A model generated the notes under the pieces. It made no database searches. It had not been told where the DNA came from and worked only from the letters and a program-made list of their open reading frames with translations. This document shows positions 26,699 to 35,410 of a stretch of 64,000 nucleotides of DNA, one piece after another. Numbering within the stretch: position 1 is the first letter of the stretch; every line of letters begins with the position of its first letter. The stretch comes from CBDCFV01 sp965203835 (GTDB lineage: Bacteria; Chloroflexota; Dehalococcoidia; Lucifugimonadales; UBA3495): contig OZ241919.1 of assembly GCA_965203835.1 (NCBI GenBank), positions 4,092,001 through 4,156,000 on the forward strand, given 5' to 3'. The translations under genes were made by a program, and so were the position numbers.

Positions 26699-27709
26699 TC
26701 AGTAGGTCAGAAACATCCGCTGTATCTCAGCGGGGTCGTTGGTTATTGTAAGAGCCAGCATTAAGAGGATGCGCGCCTTTTTGGGCGCCAGGTTGTCGGC
26801 GACTATGTAGCCATCCTCAGTGAACCGCCTTGTTCGCACCACCCGCCCGTTGCCGGTCTGGGTGGCTATGACCACGGGAATGCCTTGGCGTGCGGCCGCT
26901 TTGGCCGATGCCATGAATTTCGACGGGGATGAGCCGCTGCCCAGGCCGGCGGTTACGATTCCCGCTACTCCTGCTTGGGCTAAAGCGTCCACTACCAGGC
27001 CGTCGGCCCCGGCGTAGCCATAGGCAATGTCCACTCGCGGCAGGATGTCAACGGCGTCGACATCGAATTCGGAGTCAACGGTGTGCCGCTTGGTGGGTGT
27101 GCGGTAGAAGACGACCTCTTCGTCCGAATCGGCGTATCCCAAGTAACCCAGTTCGTTGGACCGGAAGGTCTCCAAGCGGAAGCTGTTGGTCTTGGTAACG
27201 TCGCGGGCTGCCTGGATTTCGTTGTTGAGGACGATGAGTGTGCCGTGGCCTTTGGAGTGTGGGGAGGCCGCTACGCGGATGCAGTCAATCAGGTTCACGT
27301 CGGCGTCGCCTCCCAGTCCCGACGCTGGGCGCATTGCGCCGGTGACCACCACCGGCTTGTCGCTCTTTACGGTCAGGTTCAGGAAGTAGCCTGTCTCCTC
27401 CAGCGTGGCGGTGCCGTGGGTTATCGCCACTCCCGCCGCTGCGGGGTCTTCGCGGAATATATGGTTTACCCGCTTGGCCAAGTCCAGCCAGTGTTCTGGA
27501 CCTACGTCGGTGCTACCGATATTGAGGTATTGCTCCGGCACCACCTCGATCGATGCGGTGGCCTCGGGGACCTTGTCCAGCATCTCCTGTATGGTCAGAT
27601 GCTGGTTGTGGTAGCTGTAGTTGGTGTAATCCGTCCGTTCGGTCCCGACATAAGAGATAGTACCGCCGGTGCCGATAAGATAAACCCGGGGCTTGGTCGC
27701 GGAAGCCAT
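26699..27709 (-). CDS. L-asparaginase family protein with Asp-to-Ala change in HGTDT motif
   Basis: A 336-residue type I/II asparaginase-fold protein, expected to hydrolyse L-asparagine or a related amide. The first catalytic Thr is T17 in GTGGTISYVG. The Lys equivalent of E. coli Lys162 is K173 in ARDVTKTNSF. The second motif, normally THGTDTLEET, reads THGTATLEET, so the catalytic-triad Asp is Ala101 (codon GCC rather than GAC). Everything else, including GAMRPASGLGGDADVNL, is conserved. Either the activity is altered or this is a subfamily trait. There is no signal peptide, so it is cytoplasmic. Confidence 0.88.
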   Translation of the reverse strand: MASATKPRVYLIGTGGTISYVGTERTDYTNYSYHNQHLTIQEMLDKVPEATASIEVVPEQYLNIGSTDVGPEHWLDLAKRVNHIFREDPAAAGVAITHGTATLEETGYFLNLTVKSDKPVVVTGAMRPASGLGGDADVNLIDCIRVAASPHSKGHGTLIVLNNEIQAARDVTKTNSFRLETFRSNELGYLGYADSDEEVVFYRTPTKRHTVDSEFDVDAVDILPRVDIAYGYAGADGLVVDALAQAGVAGIVTAGLGSGSSPSKFMASAKAAARQGIPVVIATQTGNGRVVRTRRFTEDGYIVADNLAPKKARILLMLALTITNDPAEIQRMFLTY

Positions 27710-27922
27710 GGTGCGTCTCCTATAGAGGTGAATTGCCGCATGGTAGGCGCGATTGCGCCGGGGTCAAGTATACCCTGTAGTTTCCGGTTCTCGTACTTCC
27801 GCTTTCGGAATTTTGTGGAATATGTTATTCTCAGGCTAGAAAAGTGTAGCCAGTGCAAACCATCACAATTACCAGTAGGTCAAATAAGCCGCAGCGCAGT
27901 GCTGCGAAGGAGGGGGGACCTC

Positions 27923-28972
27923 ATGTTGGCCCTTTGGACGCTCCGGATAGTGGGCGCCGGAGGATTTGCCGCTCTTGGCTGGAGGCTTGGAGGGATTGTA
28001 TCGGAGATCACTACTGAAGAAGAGCGGTTCCTGCCTTGGGGGCTGGTGTTGACCCTTGCAGGGCTGCCTCTGGGAGCATTCATTACGCCATATCTTATTC
28101 TCAAACCCTGGCAGAAATGCACTGACATTATCAGTTCTATTCCTGGTCCAACCTTGGCGGCAGGCATCATCGGCCTGCTGGTTGGCCTTGTCGTAGCATC
28201 ATTGATATCCATCCCCTTGTATTCCTTGGGTGGATGGCTGAGTTGGGTGGTCCCCATATTGGTCAGCTTGTTCCTGGGCCTTTTTGGAATGTGGGTCGGC
28301 GCCCATCGAAAAGGCGACATGCAAGCAATGTTCCCTGCCTTGGAGAGCAACAACCGCACCGCCCACGTATCCCGCAACGGCAGCATTCTGGTCGACACCA
28401 GCGCCATCATTGATGGTCGCATCGCAGACTTGAGTATCACCGGTTTCCTGGAAGGCGAACTGGTGGTGCCCAGGTTCGTGCTTGATGAGCTGAGGCACAT
28501 CGCCGATTCCAGTGATGCCCTGCGCCGCAACCGGGGCCGCCGCGGGCTGGAGGTGCTGGGCCGGTTGCGGAAGGACAACACGGTGCCCATGGAGGTACTG
28601 GACGTAGGCGTGGGAGTCGGGGAGGAAGTGGATGCCCAACTGGTGAGGCTGGCGAAAGGGATGAAGGCCCCCATCCTCACCACCGACTACAACCTGAACC
28701 GGGTAGCGGAACTCCAGGGCGTCCAGGTGTTGAACGTCAACGAACTCGCCAACGCCCTCAAGTCAATCGTCTTGCCGGGAGAGGAAATGAGGGTACACAT
28801 CGTCCAGGAAGGCAAGGAAGCAGGCCAGGGAGTGGCATACCTGGACGATGGGACGATGGTTGTCGTCGAAGGCGGGAGGCGTTACCTCAGTTCCTTCCAC
28901 GACGTAACCGTGACCAGGGTGTTGCAGACCGCCGCCGGGCGCATCATCTTCGCTCACCCAAAGGCCCACTAG
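27923..28972 (+). CDS. PIN/TRAM domain membrane protein (YacL type)
   Basis: A 349-residue YacL-type protein. Three to four N-terminal membrane helices occupy about residues 1-130 (LRIVGAGGFAALGWRL, LAAGIIGLLVGLVVASL, VVPILVSLFLGLFGMWVG). A PIN nuclease domain with acidic residues follows (ILVDTSAIIDGRIADL, VPRFVLDELRHIAD, ILTTDYNLNRVAE), then a C-terminal TRAM domain (GVAYLDDGTMVVVEGGRR). ATG at 27923 has AGGAGGGGGG upstream; the longer open frame is noncoding. The order YacL-ispD-ispF-cysS matches that in Bacillus. The exact role of YacL is unclear. Confidence 0.9.
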   Translation: MLALWTLRIVGAGGFAALGWRLGGIVSEITTEEERFLPWGLVLTLAGLPLGAFITPYLILKPWQKCTDIISSIPGPTLAAGIIGLLVGLVVASLISIPLYSLGGWLSWVVPILVSLFLGLFGMWVGAHRKGDMQAMFPALESNNRTAHVSRNGSILVDTSAIIDGRIADLSITGFLEGELVVPRFVLDELRHIADSSDALRRNRGRRGLEVLGRLRKDNTVPMEVLDVGVGVGEEVDAQLVRLAKGMKAPILTTDYNLNRVAELQGVQVLNVNELANALKSIVLPGEEMRVHIVQEGKEAGQGVAYLDDGTMVVVEGGRRYLSSFHDVTVTRVLQTAAGRIIFAHPKAH

Positions 28973-28982
28973 TCCCCAAGCT

Positions 28983-29684
28983 ATGGCCAGCGTTCATGCC
29001 CAAAGCGCCGGGGCGGTTGTGGTGGCCGCCGGCAAGAGCACCCGCATGGGTGGGGTTGACAAGATATTCGCTTCCTTGCTGGGCAAGCCGCTCATTTGCC
29101 ATACGCTTGACGCGCTTGAAACCTGCCCGTCAATCACGGATGTCGTGCTGGTCGTGGACACGGACTCTCTGGACCAAGGACGGAAGCTTGTGCGCCGGCA
29201 CGGGTACCGTAAAGTGTCGAGCGTCTGTCCCGGAGGCCAGCGCCGCCAAGACTCGGTGCTGTGCGGGTTGAAAGCGCTGTCCCCTTGTGAGTGGGTAGTC
29301 ATTCACGACGGGGCGCGTCCGTGCCTCGATGCCGCCATGTTGCAAAGGGGCTTGGAAGCCGCGCAAGAGTCCGGGGCCGCCGTGGCCGGTGTGCCGGTGA
29401 AGGATACAATCAAAGTGGTGTCGCCCGAGGGAAGTGTCGAAGCGACGCCAGACCGGGCGGGGCTTTGGGCTGCCCAGACCCCACAGGTCTTTCGCCTCGA
29501 TGTGCTTTTAGATGCCCACCGCCGTTGCACCGAGCCAGTAACCGACGACGCCATGATGGTGGAAAGCTTGGGCGGGCAAGTGAAGATGTTCCCGGGTTCG
29601 TATGAGAACCTGAAGGTGACTACCCCCGAGGACCTGTTGCTGGCTGAAGTGTTCCTGAAGTCCAGGGTGTCCGCGCAGGTGTGA
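28983..29684 (+). CDS. ispD: 2-C-methyl-D-erythritol 4-phosphate cytidylyltransferase
   Basis: Third step of the MEP isoprenoid pathway, making CDP-methylerythritol from CTP and MEP. The nucleotide-binding N-terminus is AVVVAAGKSTRMGGVDK. The CTP-site PGGQRRQDSVLCGL and the IHDGARPCLDAAM, PVKDTIK and TPQVF segments are in normal order, ending ENLKVTTPEDLLLAEVFL. It has 233 residues. It begins 10 bp after the PIN/TRAM gene and its stop overlaps the ispF start, indicating one transcript. Confidence 0.95.
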   Translation: MASVHAQSAGAVVVAAGKSTRMGGVDKIFASLLGKPLICHTLDALETCPSITDVVLVVDTDSLDQGRKLVRRHGYRKVSSVCPGGQRRQDSVLCGLKALSPCEWVVIHDGARPCLDAAMLQRGLEAAQESGAAVAGVPVKDTIKVVSPEGSVEATPDRAGLWAAQTPQVFRLDVLLDAHRRCTEPVTDDAMMVESLGGQVKMFPGSYENLKVTTPEDLLLAEVFLKSRVSAQV

Positions 29685-30199
29685 ACCCGGCTGCGATGGA
29701 CTTTCGCGTTGGCATAGGGGTAGACAGTCATCCGTTGACGCCGGGGCGCAGGTTGGTGCTGGGGGGAGTCGAGATTCCTTACGAGTTGGGCTTGTCGGGC
29801 CACAGCGATGGCGACGTTCTTGTCCATGCCATCATGGATGGACTGCTGGGCGCGGCCGCCCTGGGAGACAAGGGAGTCCACTTCCCGCCCGGCGACCCCC
29901 GGTACAAAGACATTTCGAGCCTGATACTGCTGTCGACTACGGCCGGGTTGGTGAGGGACGCCGGTTGGCGGGTGTCCAACGTGGATGCTACAATGTTGGC
30001 GCAAAGGCCCAGGCTGGCCGGCTACATTGAGGACATGAGAACACGGGTAAGCGGTGCATTGTCGATACCCGTAGACCGCATCGGGATCAAAGCCACCACG
30101 ACTGATTATCTTGGGTTCGTGGGCCGCGAGGAGGGCATCGCGGCCATAGCCGTGGCAACACTATGCCATCCGGCGGGGATCGGGGCAACAAGCGAATGA
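29681..30199 (+). CDS. ispF: 2-C-methyl-D-erythritol 2,4-cyclodiphosphate synthase
   Basis: Fifth step of the MEP pathway, cyclising CDP-ME-phosphate to MEcPP with release of CMP. The Zn ligands are in GIGVDSHPL (Asp and His) and SGHSDGDVLVHAIMD. The substrate region FPPGDPRYKDISSL and the end ATTTDYLGFVGREEGIAAIAV are typical. GTG at 29681 overlaps the ispD stop by four bases; ATG at 29696 is the alternative. Its own stop overlaps cysS by four bases. IspE, the intervening step, is not in this window. Confidence 0.95.
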   Translation: MNPAAMDFRVGIGVDSHPLTPGRRLVLGGVEIPYELGLSGHSDGDVLVHAIMDGLLGAAALGDKGVHFPPGDPRYKDISSLILLSTTAGLVRDAGWRVSNVDATMLAQRPRLAGYIEDMRTRVSGALSIPVDRIGIKATTTDYLGFVGREEGIAAIAVATLCHPAGIGATSE

Positions 30200-31575
30200 G
30201 GCTTTACAACACTCTAGCCGGGGAAGTGCAGGAGTTCGTCCCCGTCGACGGCAACACCGTCAAGATGTACATCTGCGGCGTTACCCCTTACTCCTCCACC
30301 CACGTGGGGCACGCGCTCAGCTACGTGGCGTTCGACGTACTGCGGAGGTACCTGGAGTACCTGGGGTACGAGGTGCGCCACATCCAGAACTTCACCGACG
30401 TAGACGACAAGATCATCCAGAAGGCCCAAGAACAGGGCGTCGACTCGTCCGAACTGGTGGAAACGTTCATAGACGATTTCTTCGAGGGGATGGATACTCT
30501 CAACGTCCAACGGGCCCACGTCTATCCCCGTGCTACCCTGGAGATAGGGCCGATCATCGAGACCATAGGGACGCTGGTGGACAGGGGCTATGCCTACGCG
30601 GGCGGCGGGGACGTTTTCTTCAGGGTTACCCGGAGCAAAGGCTACGGCAAGTTGAGCCACCGCAACCTGGAAGGAATGCAGGCCGGGGCCAGGATAGAGG
30701 TAGACGAGAACAAAGAGCACCCGATGGACTTTGTGCTGTGGAAGGGAGCGAAGCCGGGGGAACCTTCATGGGACAGTCCCTGGGGGCCTGGAAGGCCCGG
30801 TTGGCACATAGAATGCACCAGCATGGCCATGACCTACCTGGGCGAGACGCTGGACATTCACGGCGGCGGCCAGGACTTGATTTTCCCCCACCATGAAAAC
30901 GAAATAGCCCAGAGCGAGGGCGCGACGGGAGTGGGTCCGTTTTCCCGGTACTGGGTGCACAACGGACTGTTGCAACTGGGCAACGACAAGATGAGCAAGT
31001 CGCTGGGGAACCTGGTCAGCCTGGACGAGGCCCTGAACGCGAACAGCCCGGATTCGTTACGGCTGTACTTCCTCAGCTCGCACTACCGCAGCCCTTTGAA
31101 CTACACCGACGAGGGATGCGCCGCGATGGAGCGGAGCGTCGAGCGCTTGGTCCAAGCGGTGCGACGGGAAAGCGCCGGGACCGGGGAGCAGTTGGACGCC
31201 GGCTCCTTCAAGGACCGGTTCCTGGTCGCCATGGATGACGACCTCAATACCCCCCGTGCCCTGGCGGCCCTCTTCGACCTTGCCCGCGAGGTGAACCGGG
31301 CCGCTGACCAAGGAAGGGACGTGTCCGCCGCGCAGGGTACTCTCCGGCACTTGGGCGGCATCCTGGGGCTGACCTTCCAAGGCCGGCAGCCTTCCGGCGG
31401 AGACCAACTGGCGGCAAAGCCTTTTATTGAGTTGCTGCTGGACACCCGCGCCAAGCTCAGGGCGGCCAGGCAGTTTGAGCTTGCGGACCGAATACGGGAC
31501 GGGTTGAACGAACAAGGGGTAACGCTGGAGGACACGCCTGCGGGGACTCAATGGGAGTACCGCTCCCGGGGGTGA
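30196..31575 (+). CDS. cysS: cysteinyl-tRNA synthetase
   Basis: Class I synthetase charging tRNA-Cys. The HIGH-type motif is THVGHALSY, the KMSKS motif is KMSKSLGNLV, and Zn ligands lie in MYICGVTPY, HIECTSMAM and FPHHENEIAQSE. The C-terminal helical and anticodon domains follow, giving 459 residues, the usual length. ATG at 30196 overlaps the ispF TGA (ATGA). Placement after ispDF is a conserved bacterial arrangement. Confidence 0.96.
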   Translation: MRLYNTLAGEVQEFVPVDGNTVKMYICGVTPYSSTHVGHALSYVAFDVLRRYLEYLGYEVRHIQNFTDVDDKIIQKAQEQGVDSSELVETFIDDFFEGMDTLNVQRAHVYPRATLEIGPIIETIGTLVDRGYAYAGGGDVFFRVTRSKGYGKLSHRNLEGMQAGARIEVDENKEHPMDFVLWKGAKPGEPSWDSPWGPGRPGWHIECTSMAMTYLGETLDIHGGGQDLIFPHHENEIAQSEGATGVGPFSRYWVHNGLLQLGNDKMSKSLGNLVSLDEALNANSPDSLRLYFLSSHYRSPLNYTDEGCAAMERSVERLVQAVRRESAGTGEQLDAGSFKDRFLVAMDDDLNTPRALAALFDLAREVNRAADQGRDVSAAQGTLRHLGGILGLTFQGRQPSGGDQLAAKPFIELLLDTRAKLRAARQFELADRIRDGLNEQGVTLEDTPAGTQWEYRSRG

Positions 31576-31692
31576 CCGCGCCTCGGGTCGAATGTTTCTT
31601 TCTGTCAAAGTCCCAATGTGCAGGGGCTTGATGCTTCTTCCGACTGGCCTCTATTACTGGCATGTTTCTACGGAAACCGTTCCGGGAGGACT

Positions 31693-33081
31693 ATGTTAAG
31701 CAGTGCCGCCGTCTCCGCGTTAGAGCAGATTGTGGGCGCCGAGAACGTGCTGACCGACTCTTACAGCCTTGACTGTTATTCAGGTGATGCCCTCAATCCC
31801 TACCGGGCATACGGGGCGGAGGAGGCCTTCGAGAGGCTGGCCGACGCGGTGGTCAGGCCGGGGAACGCCGGGCAAGTCTCCGAAATAGTGTCGTGGGCCA
31901 TGAAGGCGGAAACGCCGCTGATTCCCATGGGCGGCGGCACCGGAGTTATGGGCGGCACGGTTCCGGCGCACGGCGGCGTGGTCGTGGACCTCAAGAGAAT
32001 GGACCGGATCCTGGAGGTGAACCCCAAGGACCTGACCGCGGTGGTGGAAGGCGGGGTAGTGCTGCACGACTTGGAGAAGGAACTGGCGGACTACGGCTTG
32101 ATGCCGGGCCACGACCCGTACAGCGTACCCATCGCCACCGTTGCCGGGACTATATCCACCAATGGAGTGGGTTACCGTGCGGCAGCCTTCGGTCCCATGG
32201 GCGACCAGGTGGTTGCACTGGAAGTGGTCCTGCCCGACGGGCGGGTTATAGCCACCAAGCCTGTGCCCAAGTATTCGTCGGGTCCCAACCTCAACCAACT
32301 GTTCATCGGCAGCGAGGGGGCCTTCGGGATCATTACCAAGGCCACCATCAAGGTGTTCCGCCTTCCCGAGGCGCACGTCTTCGCCACCGTGGCTTTCGAC
32401 ACGTTTGACATGGGTTTCGAGGCGGTGGCCGAGATAACGGCCCTCGGCATCCGTCCCACGTTACTGGACTTGACGGAGGACGATGAAGGCATTCTGCTGC
32501 ACCTGCTGTTTGAGGGATTCATCGAAGGCGTGGCGAGCCAACATGAACGAGCCAAGCGCGTCTGCGATGAGTTCGGGGGTTGGGACGCTGGCCCTGTGCC
32601 GACGATGCACTACTGGCGTTACCGGCGCCAATCGGCGGAAAACTACAAGCGTACCGCCTTGGGAAAGCCCCGGCAGGAGCGATGGAACCGGACCGGCTGG
32701 AGGGCCTTCGACTATCTGCATATCGCGCTGCCCATTTCCAAGGTGCTGGAATACCGAAACCAGTGCGACCAATTGATGGAAGGGACCGGCGTGCGGGTGG
32801 TGGAGTACGCCCTGTGGAGCAGGCCGGAACTGTTTTCCATGCTGTTGACCTATGACGGCGAGGAAGGCGATGGCTTCCGTGACCGACTGGCCGATGTCGT
32901 TCACCAAGTGTTGACCCTGGCCCAGGACATGGGCGGCATCATGGAGTACTGCCACGGCGTCGGAGTCAAGCTGAACCACCTGCTGGCCCGGGAACTGGGC
33001 GTAGGCCACGATGTTATTCGCGACCTGAAGCGGACGCTGGACCCAGCGGGCGTAATGAACCCGGGGAAGCTGGGGCTTTAG
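31693..33081 (+). CDS. FAD-binding oxidase (GlcD/alkyl-DHAP synthase type)
   Basis: A 462-residue flavoprotein of the vanillyl-alcohol-oxidase superfamily. The FAD domain shows VVRPGNAGQVSEIVSWA, PLIPMGGGTGVMGG and PIATVAGTISTNGVGYRAAAFG. The substrate domain ends with VIRDLKRTLDPAGVMNPGKL, the usual C-terminus of D-lactate, glycolate and alkyl-DHAP enzymes. ATG at 31693 has GGAGGA closely upstream. The substrate is probably a 2-hydroxyacid or an alkyl-lipid precursor; motifs do not decide. A decayed copy of the 3' end lies 1 kb downstream, beyond the next gene. Confidence 0.85.
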   Translation: MLSSAAVSALEQIVGAENVLTDSYSLDCYSGDALNPYRAYGAEEAFERLADAVVRPGNAGQVSEIVSWAMKAETPLIPMGGGTGVMGGTVPAHGGVVVDLKRMDRILEVNPKDLTAVVEGGVVLHDLEKELADYGLMPGHDPYSVPIATVAGTISTNGVGYRAAAFGPMGDQVVALEVVLPDGRVIATKPVPKYSSGPNLNQLFIGSEGAFGIITKATIKVFRLPEAHVFATVAFDTFDMGFEAVAEITALGIRPTLLDLTEDDEGILLHLLFEGFIEGVASQHERAKRVCDEFGGWDAGPVPTMHYWRYRRQSAENYKRTALGKPRQERWNRTGWRAFDYLHIALPISKVLEYRNQCDQLMEGTGVRVVEYALWSRPELFSMLLTYDGEEGDGFRDRLADVVHQVLTLAQDMGGIMEYCHGVGVKLNHLLARELGVGHDVIRDLKRTLDPAGVMNPGKLGL

Positions 33082-33119
33082 AAACCGGGAAGCCTCACTG
33101 GAGTTAAAAGGAGGTTCCG

Positions 33120-33917
33120 ATGCGAAACAACTATGTTGGTGACATTGGAGACTTCGCTAATAACGGACTGTTGCGGGCATTATGCGGGACTCCGGATGAG
33201 CCGGTGCCTGGGCTGAAGCTGGGAGTCGTTTGGTATCTCAACAATTCGCCAGAGGACGCCGCTGGAAATGCAATAGGCTACCTCAATGTCTCAGACCACA
33301 ATAAGCGTCTGTACCGTGAATGTGACCCAGATTTGTATGACGAGCTTCGAACATTGGTTGGCAGGAGTTTGGTGACGGGATGCAAACGCCACATCAACCA
33401 GACCAAACTTATCTTGCCCGCCAGTACAAAACACTATGATGCTCCAGTACCTGACGGCGAACGGAAAAATTGGCTTAGGGACGCTTTAAAGGAAACGGCG
33501 ACAGCAGACGTGATTTTCTTCAATCCAGATAGAGGGATGGCGTTAAAGGTACAGAAGGTAAATTCACACAAGCGGATAGTTGGATTGGAACAGACAACCA
33601 AGAGTCTCGAACATACATCCACCGGCGATCTCTATGGTTTCGCTAAACGGGAGCAAAGCTTAGTGATTTATCAGCACAATCCCCGTGTTGGCAAATGGAT
33701 TACTGATATTGCAAGGAAGTTGCAAAAACAGCTATCCACAAGACACCATCCCCGCGTATGGGCGTTGCGGTGGAAGGGAATTCAAAGCCGGGCCTATTTC
33801 ATCGTGGCACAGACCGAAGAGCATAAATCTAAGCTTGAAGAGCGACTGGAACCCTTTAAGTGCAAGAAAACATGTTGGGTGAAGAAGGGACTTTACTCCC
33901 TTGAAGTGGATATCTGA
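33120..33917 (+). CDS. uncharacterised protein with DIGDF and NPDRG motifs
   Basis: A 265-residue cytoplasmic protein of unknown function. It begins MRNNYVGDIGDFANNGLLRA and contains LGVVWYLNN, a central DVIFFNPDRGMALKV and RVWALRWKGIQSRAYFIV near the end. Similar proteins (with DIGDFxKYxLLR and an acidic-Pro-Asp-Gly centre) occur sporadically in genomic islands; no function is known to me. Ribosome site AAGGAGG precedes the ATG. Codon use is more AT-rich than in the flanking genes, and the gene lies between a complete and a decayed copy of an oxidase 3' end, both signs of acquisition. Confidence 0.6.
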   Translation: MRNNYVGDIGDFANNGLLRALCGTPDEPVPGLKLGVVWYLNNSPEDAAGNAIGYLNVSDHNKRLYRECDPDLYDELRTLVGRSLVTGCKRHINQTKLILPASTKHYDAPVPDGERKNWLRDALKETATADVIFFNPDRGMALKVQKVNSHKRIVGLEQTTKSLEHTSTGDLYGFAKREQSLVIYQHNPRVGKWITDIARKLQKQLSTRHHPRVWALRWKGIQSRAYFIVAQTEEHKSKLEERLEPFKCKKTCWVKKGLYSLEVDI

Positions 33918-34074
33918 AAATGCCCATGATACTCACAACCTGCCCCGCGACGGTAATGTCGACCTAGGCCACAGCATTGCGGTCGTCCTTGCACTACGTG
34001 GGCGATTCCGCCACTTACTGCAAGCCGTTCTCAGCCACACGCAGTGATGATCTCGGCCAACTCCTGGTGTTTGG

Positions 34075-34178
34075 TGTGCTGGCTGGTGCGCTCTCGGTGG
34101 CTACGGCGTCATCCGGGACTTGAAGCGGACGCTGGACGGGGGGGCATAATGAATCCAGGGAAATTAGGGCTTTTGAGA
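34075..34178 (+). pseudogene. decayed duplicate of the FAD-oxidase 3' end
   Basis: The DNA reads VIRDLKRTLD in one frame, then after a 2-base loss continues as the equivalent of GIMNPGKLGL. It matches 33004-33085 of the intact oxidase gene, with 27 of 33 bases identical over the best ungapped part. Stops and the indel make it noncoding. The remaining 340-bp gap around it holds no other gene. Confidence 0.7.
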
Positions 34179-34209
34179 CCCGCAGCGCCCCTGTTTCTGT
34201 CCAAATAAC

Positions 34210-34230
34210 GAGGTTCACCTCAGTATTATA
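34210..34230. promoter_or_regulatory. short palindrome beside an AT-rich -10-like site
   Basis: GAGGT-TC-ACCTC (34210-34221) is followed two bases later by TATTATATAG, 25-30 bp before the next gene. It could be an operator over a promoter. Evidence is limited to symmetry and position. Confidence 0.3.
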
Positions 34231-34258
34231 TAGTGCCTAATCGGTAGGAGAACAAAGC

Positions 34259-34984
34259 GTGAGAATTAACATTAAAACTCCTCAAGCGCAGTCCGAAGAA
34301 GCCTTAGCACGTATCACGCAAATTTTTCATTACATGGAACGAATCGGGAAGTTACAGCATGGAGTAATGTTACCATTTGGGGTAAATGTGAGCCAAATTA
34401 AAGAGGGAGACCAACTATGGCAACCTTGGACAGAAGAAGAAAGACAATACATCAGAGGGGTGCGAAACACATTTGCCCATGCACGTTATTCGGTATTGCA
34501 AAACGGGGCATTACGGGTAACGGATAGATCTCCTCGACGTTCTGGTAGGCCAGACATGCACGGCCTCCATTTTGACCAAGAGATAACCAATTGGGAATGG
34601 AGTGCACAAGAATTCCAAGGGTTTAGCGAAAGATTGGAGACGCTTGTGCTGCAACGCTTTCAATGTTGCTTCCTTGTAACTGTTACATGCAAAACTTGTG
34701 GCAAGTCGGTTGATGGATGGGACTACCTCACCTGCGGCCATGTGAAATATCCCGAAGGTTCGAAGGGGTCTGGTATGAGTAAACCTAAAGGGGCAACACT
34801 ACGGGTTGAGGCGTCGTTAGACTACCGCGATGAAATGAAGGATAAGTTTGAAGGCGCAAGCATGAAAGGCGTTGTCACATACGACGGTCTCGACGCAATA
34901 ATAGCCGAACTGGAGAGAATTGACAAAATCGCAAAGGAAGAAGAGAGCAAAGGAACACCACTATATGAGAAGAATATTAAATAA
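34259..34984 (+). CDS. HEPN-like protein with RX4H motif and zinc-type cysteines
   Basis: A 241-residue protein. The N-terminal part is helical and holds R69-N-T-F-A-H74 in RGVRNTFAHARY, the RX4-6H motif of HEPN ribonucleases. A segment with TCKTCGKSVDG and LTCGH could bind zinc. The C-terminus is charged and helical. HEPN proteins of this kind act as RNA-cutting toxins or defence effectors, so such a role is possible here. GTG at 34259 has AGGAG eight bases upstream. The gene is distinctly AT-rich relative to the window, with no obvious antitoxin next to it. Confidence 0.55.
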   Translation: MRINIKTPQAQSEEALARITQIFHYMERIGKLQHGVMLPFGVNVSQIKEGDQLWQPWTEEERQYIRGVRNTFAHARYSVLQNGALRVTDRSPRRSGRPDMHGLHFDQEITNWEWSAQEFQGFSERLETLVLQRFQCCFLVTVTCKTCGKSVDGWDYLTCGHVKYPEGSKGSGMSKPKGATLRVEASLDYRDEMKDKFEGASMKGVVTYDGLDAIIAELERIDKIAKEEESKGTPLYEKNIK

Positions 34985-35410
34985 AAGGCCCCGGTGGTAA
35001 GTCGATGCTCACATCACTAACCATACAAGCCCTTCCTGACCTTATTAAGCCGCCAAAACACGACGTGTCCTTATCATCCTTCCAAGACTTCTGATCTTAG
35101 CATACTACTCCACCATGACTGGCAAGGGTCATACTCCTTTCTTCGTTAGTTTCGCGGCTCAAAAAGAAAATGAGCAGGAAGGTTCATGTAGCCTGCGATG
35201 TAAGTCCTCCTGTATCGGCCTCTAGCCTCTCCTTTTGTAACTCTAGGCATATCATTATCCAAGCCAATATAGTATACACACGAATATCTATTGCCATGAT
35301 ACTGGCTGTATGGTATTATATTTATGGATGGTACACCACTGTTAATATTTGTTAACAACATGTTACAGGATAGCGAACAGACGGGTGACCATACCTGAAT
35401 TTTCCGGAGG
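34985..35410. other. AT-rich gap without a supported gene
   Basis: This stretch of 426 bp has low GC content and short open frames on both strands (61 codons plus, 71 codons minus) with no ribosome sites or recognisable domains. It includes a perfect palindrome TTGTTAACAA at 35349-35358. It looks like remnant or imported noncoding DNA. Confidence 0.5.

Noticed and set aside
27891..27907. Hairpin CGCAGC-GCAGT-GCTGCG before the PIN/TRAM gene as a riboswitch
   Set aside because: Only a 6-bp stem with no known aptamer pattern or terminator.
27083..27922. Long open frame upstream of the PIN/TRAM gene start
   Set aside because: It lies antisense to the asparaginase gene and has no family similarity; the AGGAGG-preceded ATG at 27923 fits the YacL N-terminus.
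35146..35361. 71-codon minus-strand ORF in the AT-rich gap
   Set aside because: No ribosome site, no recognised domain, and stop-poor runs of this size occur by chance; mentioned only as part of the gap.
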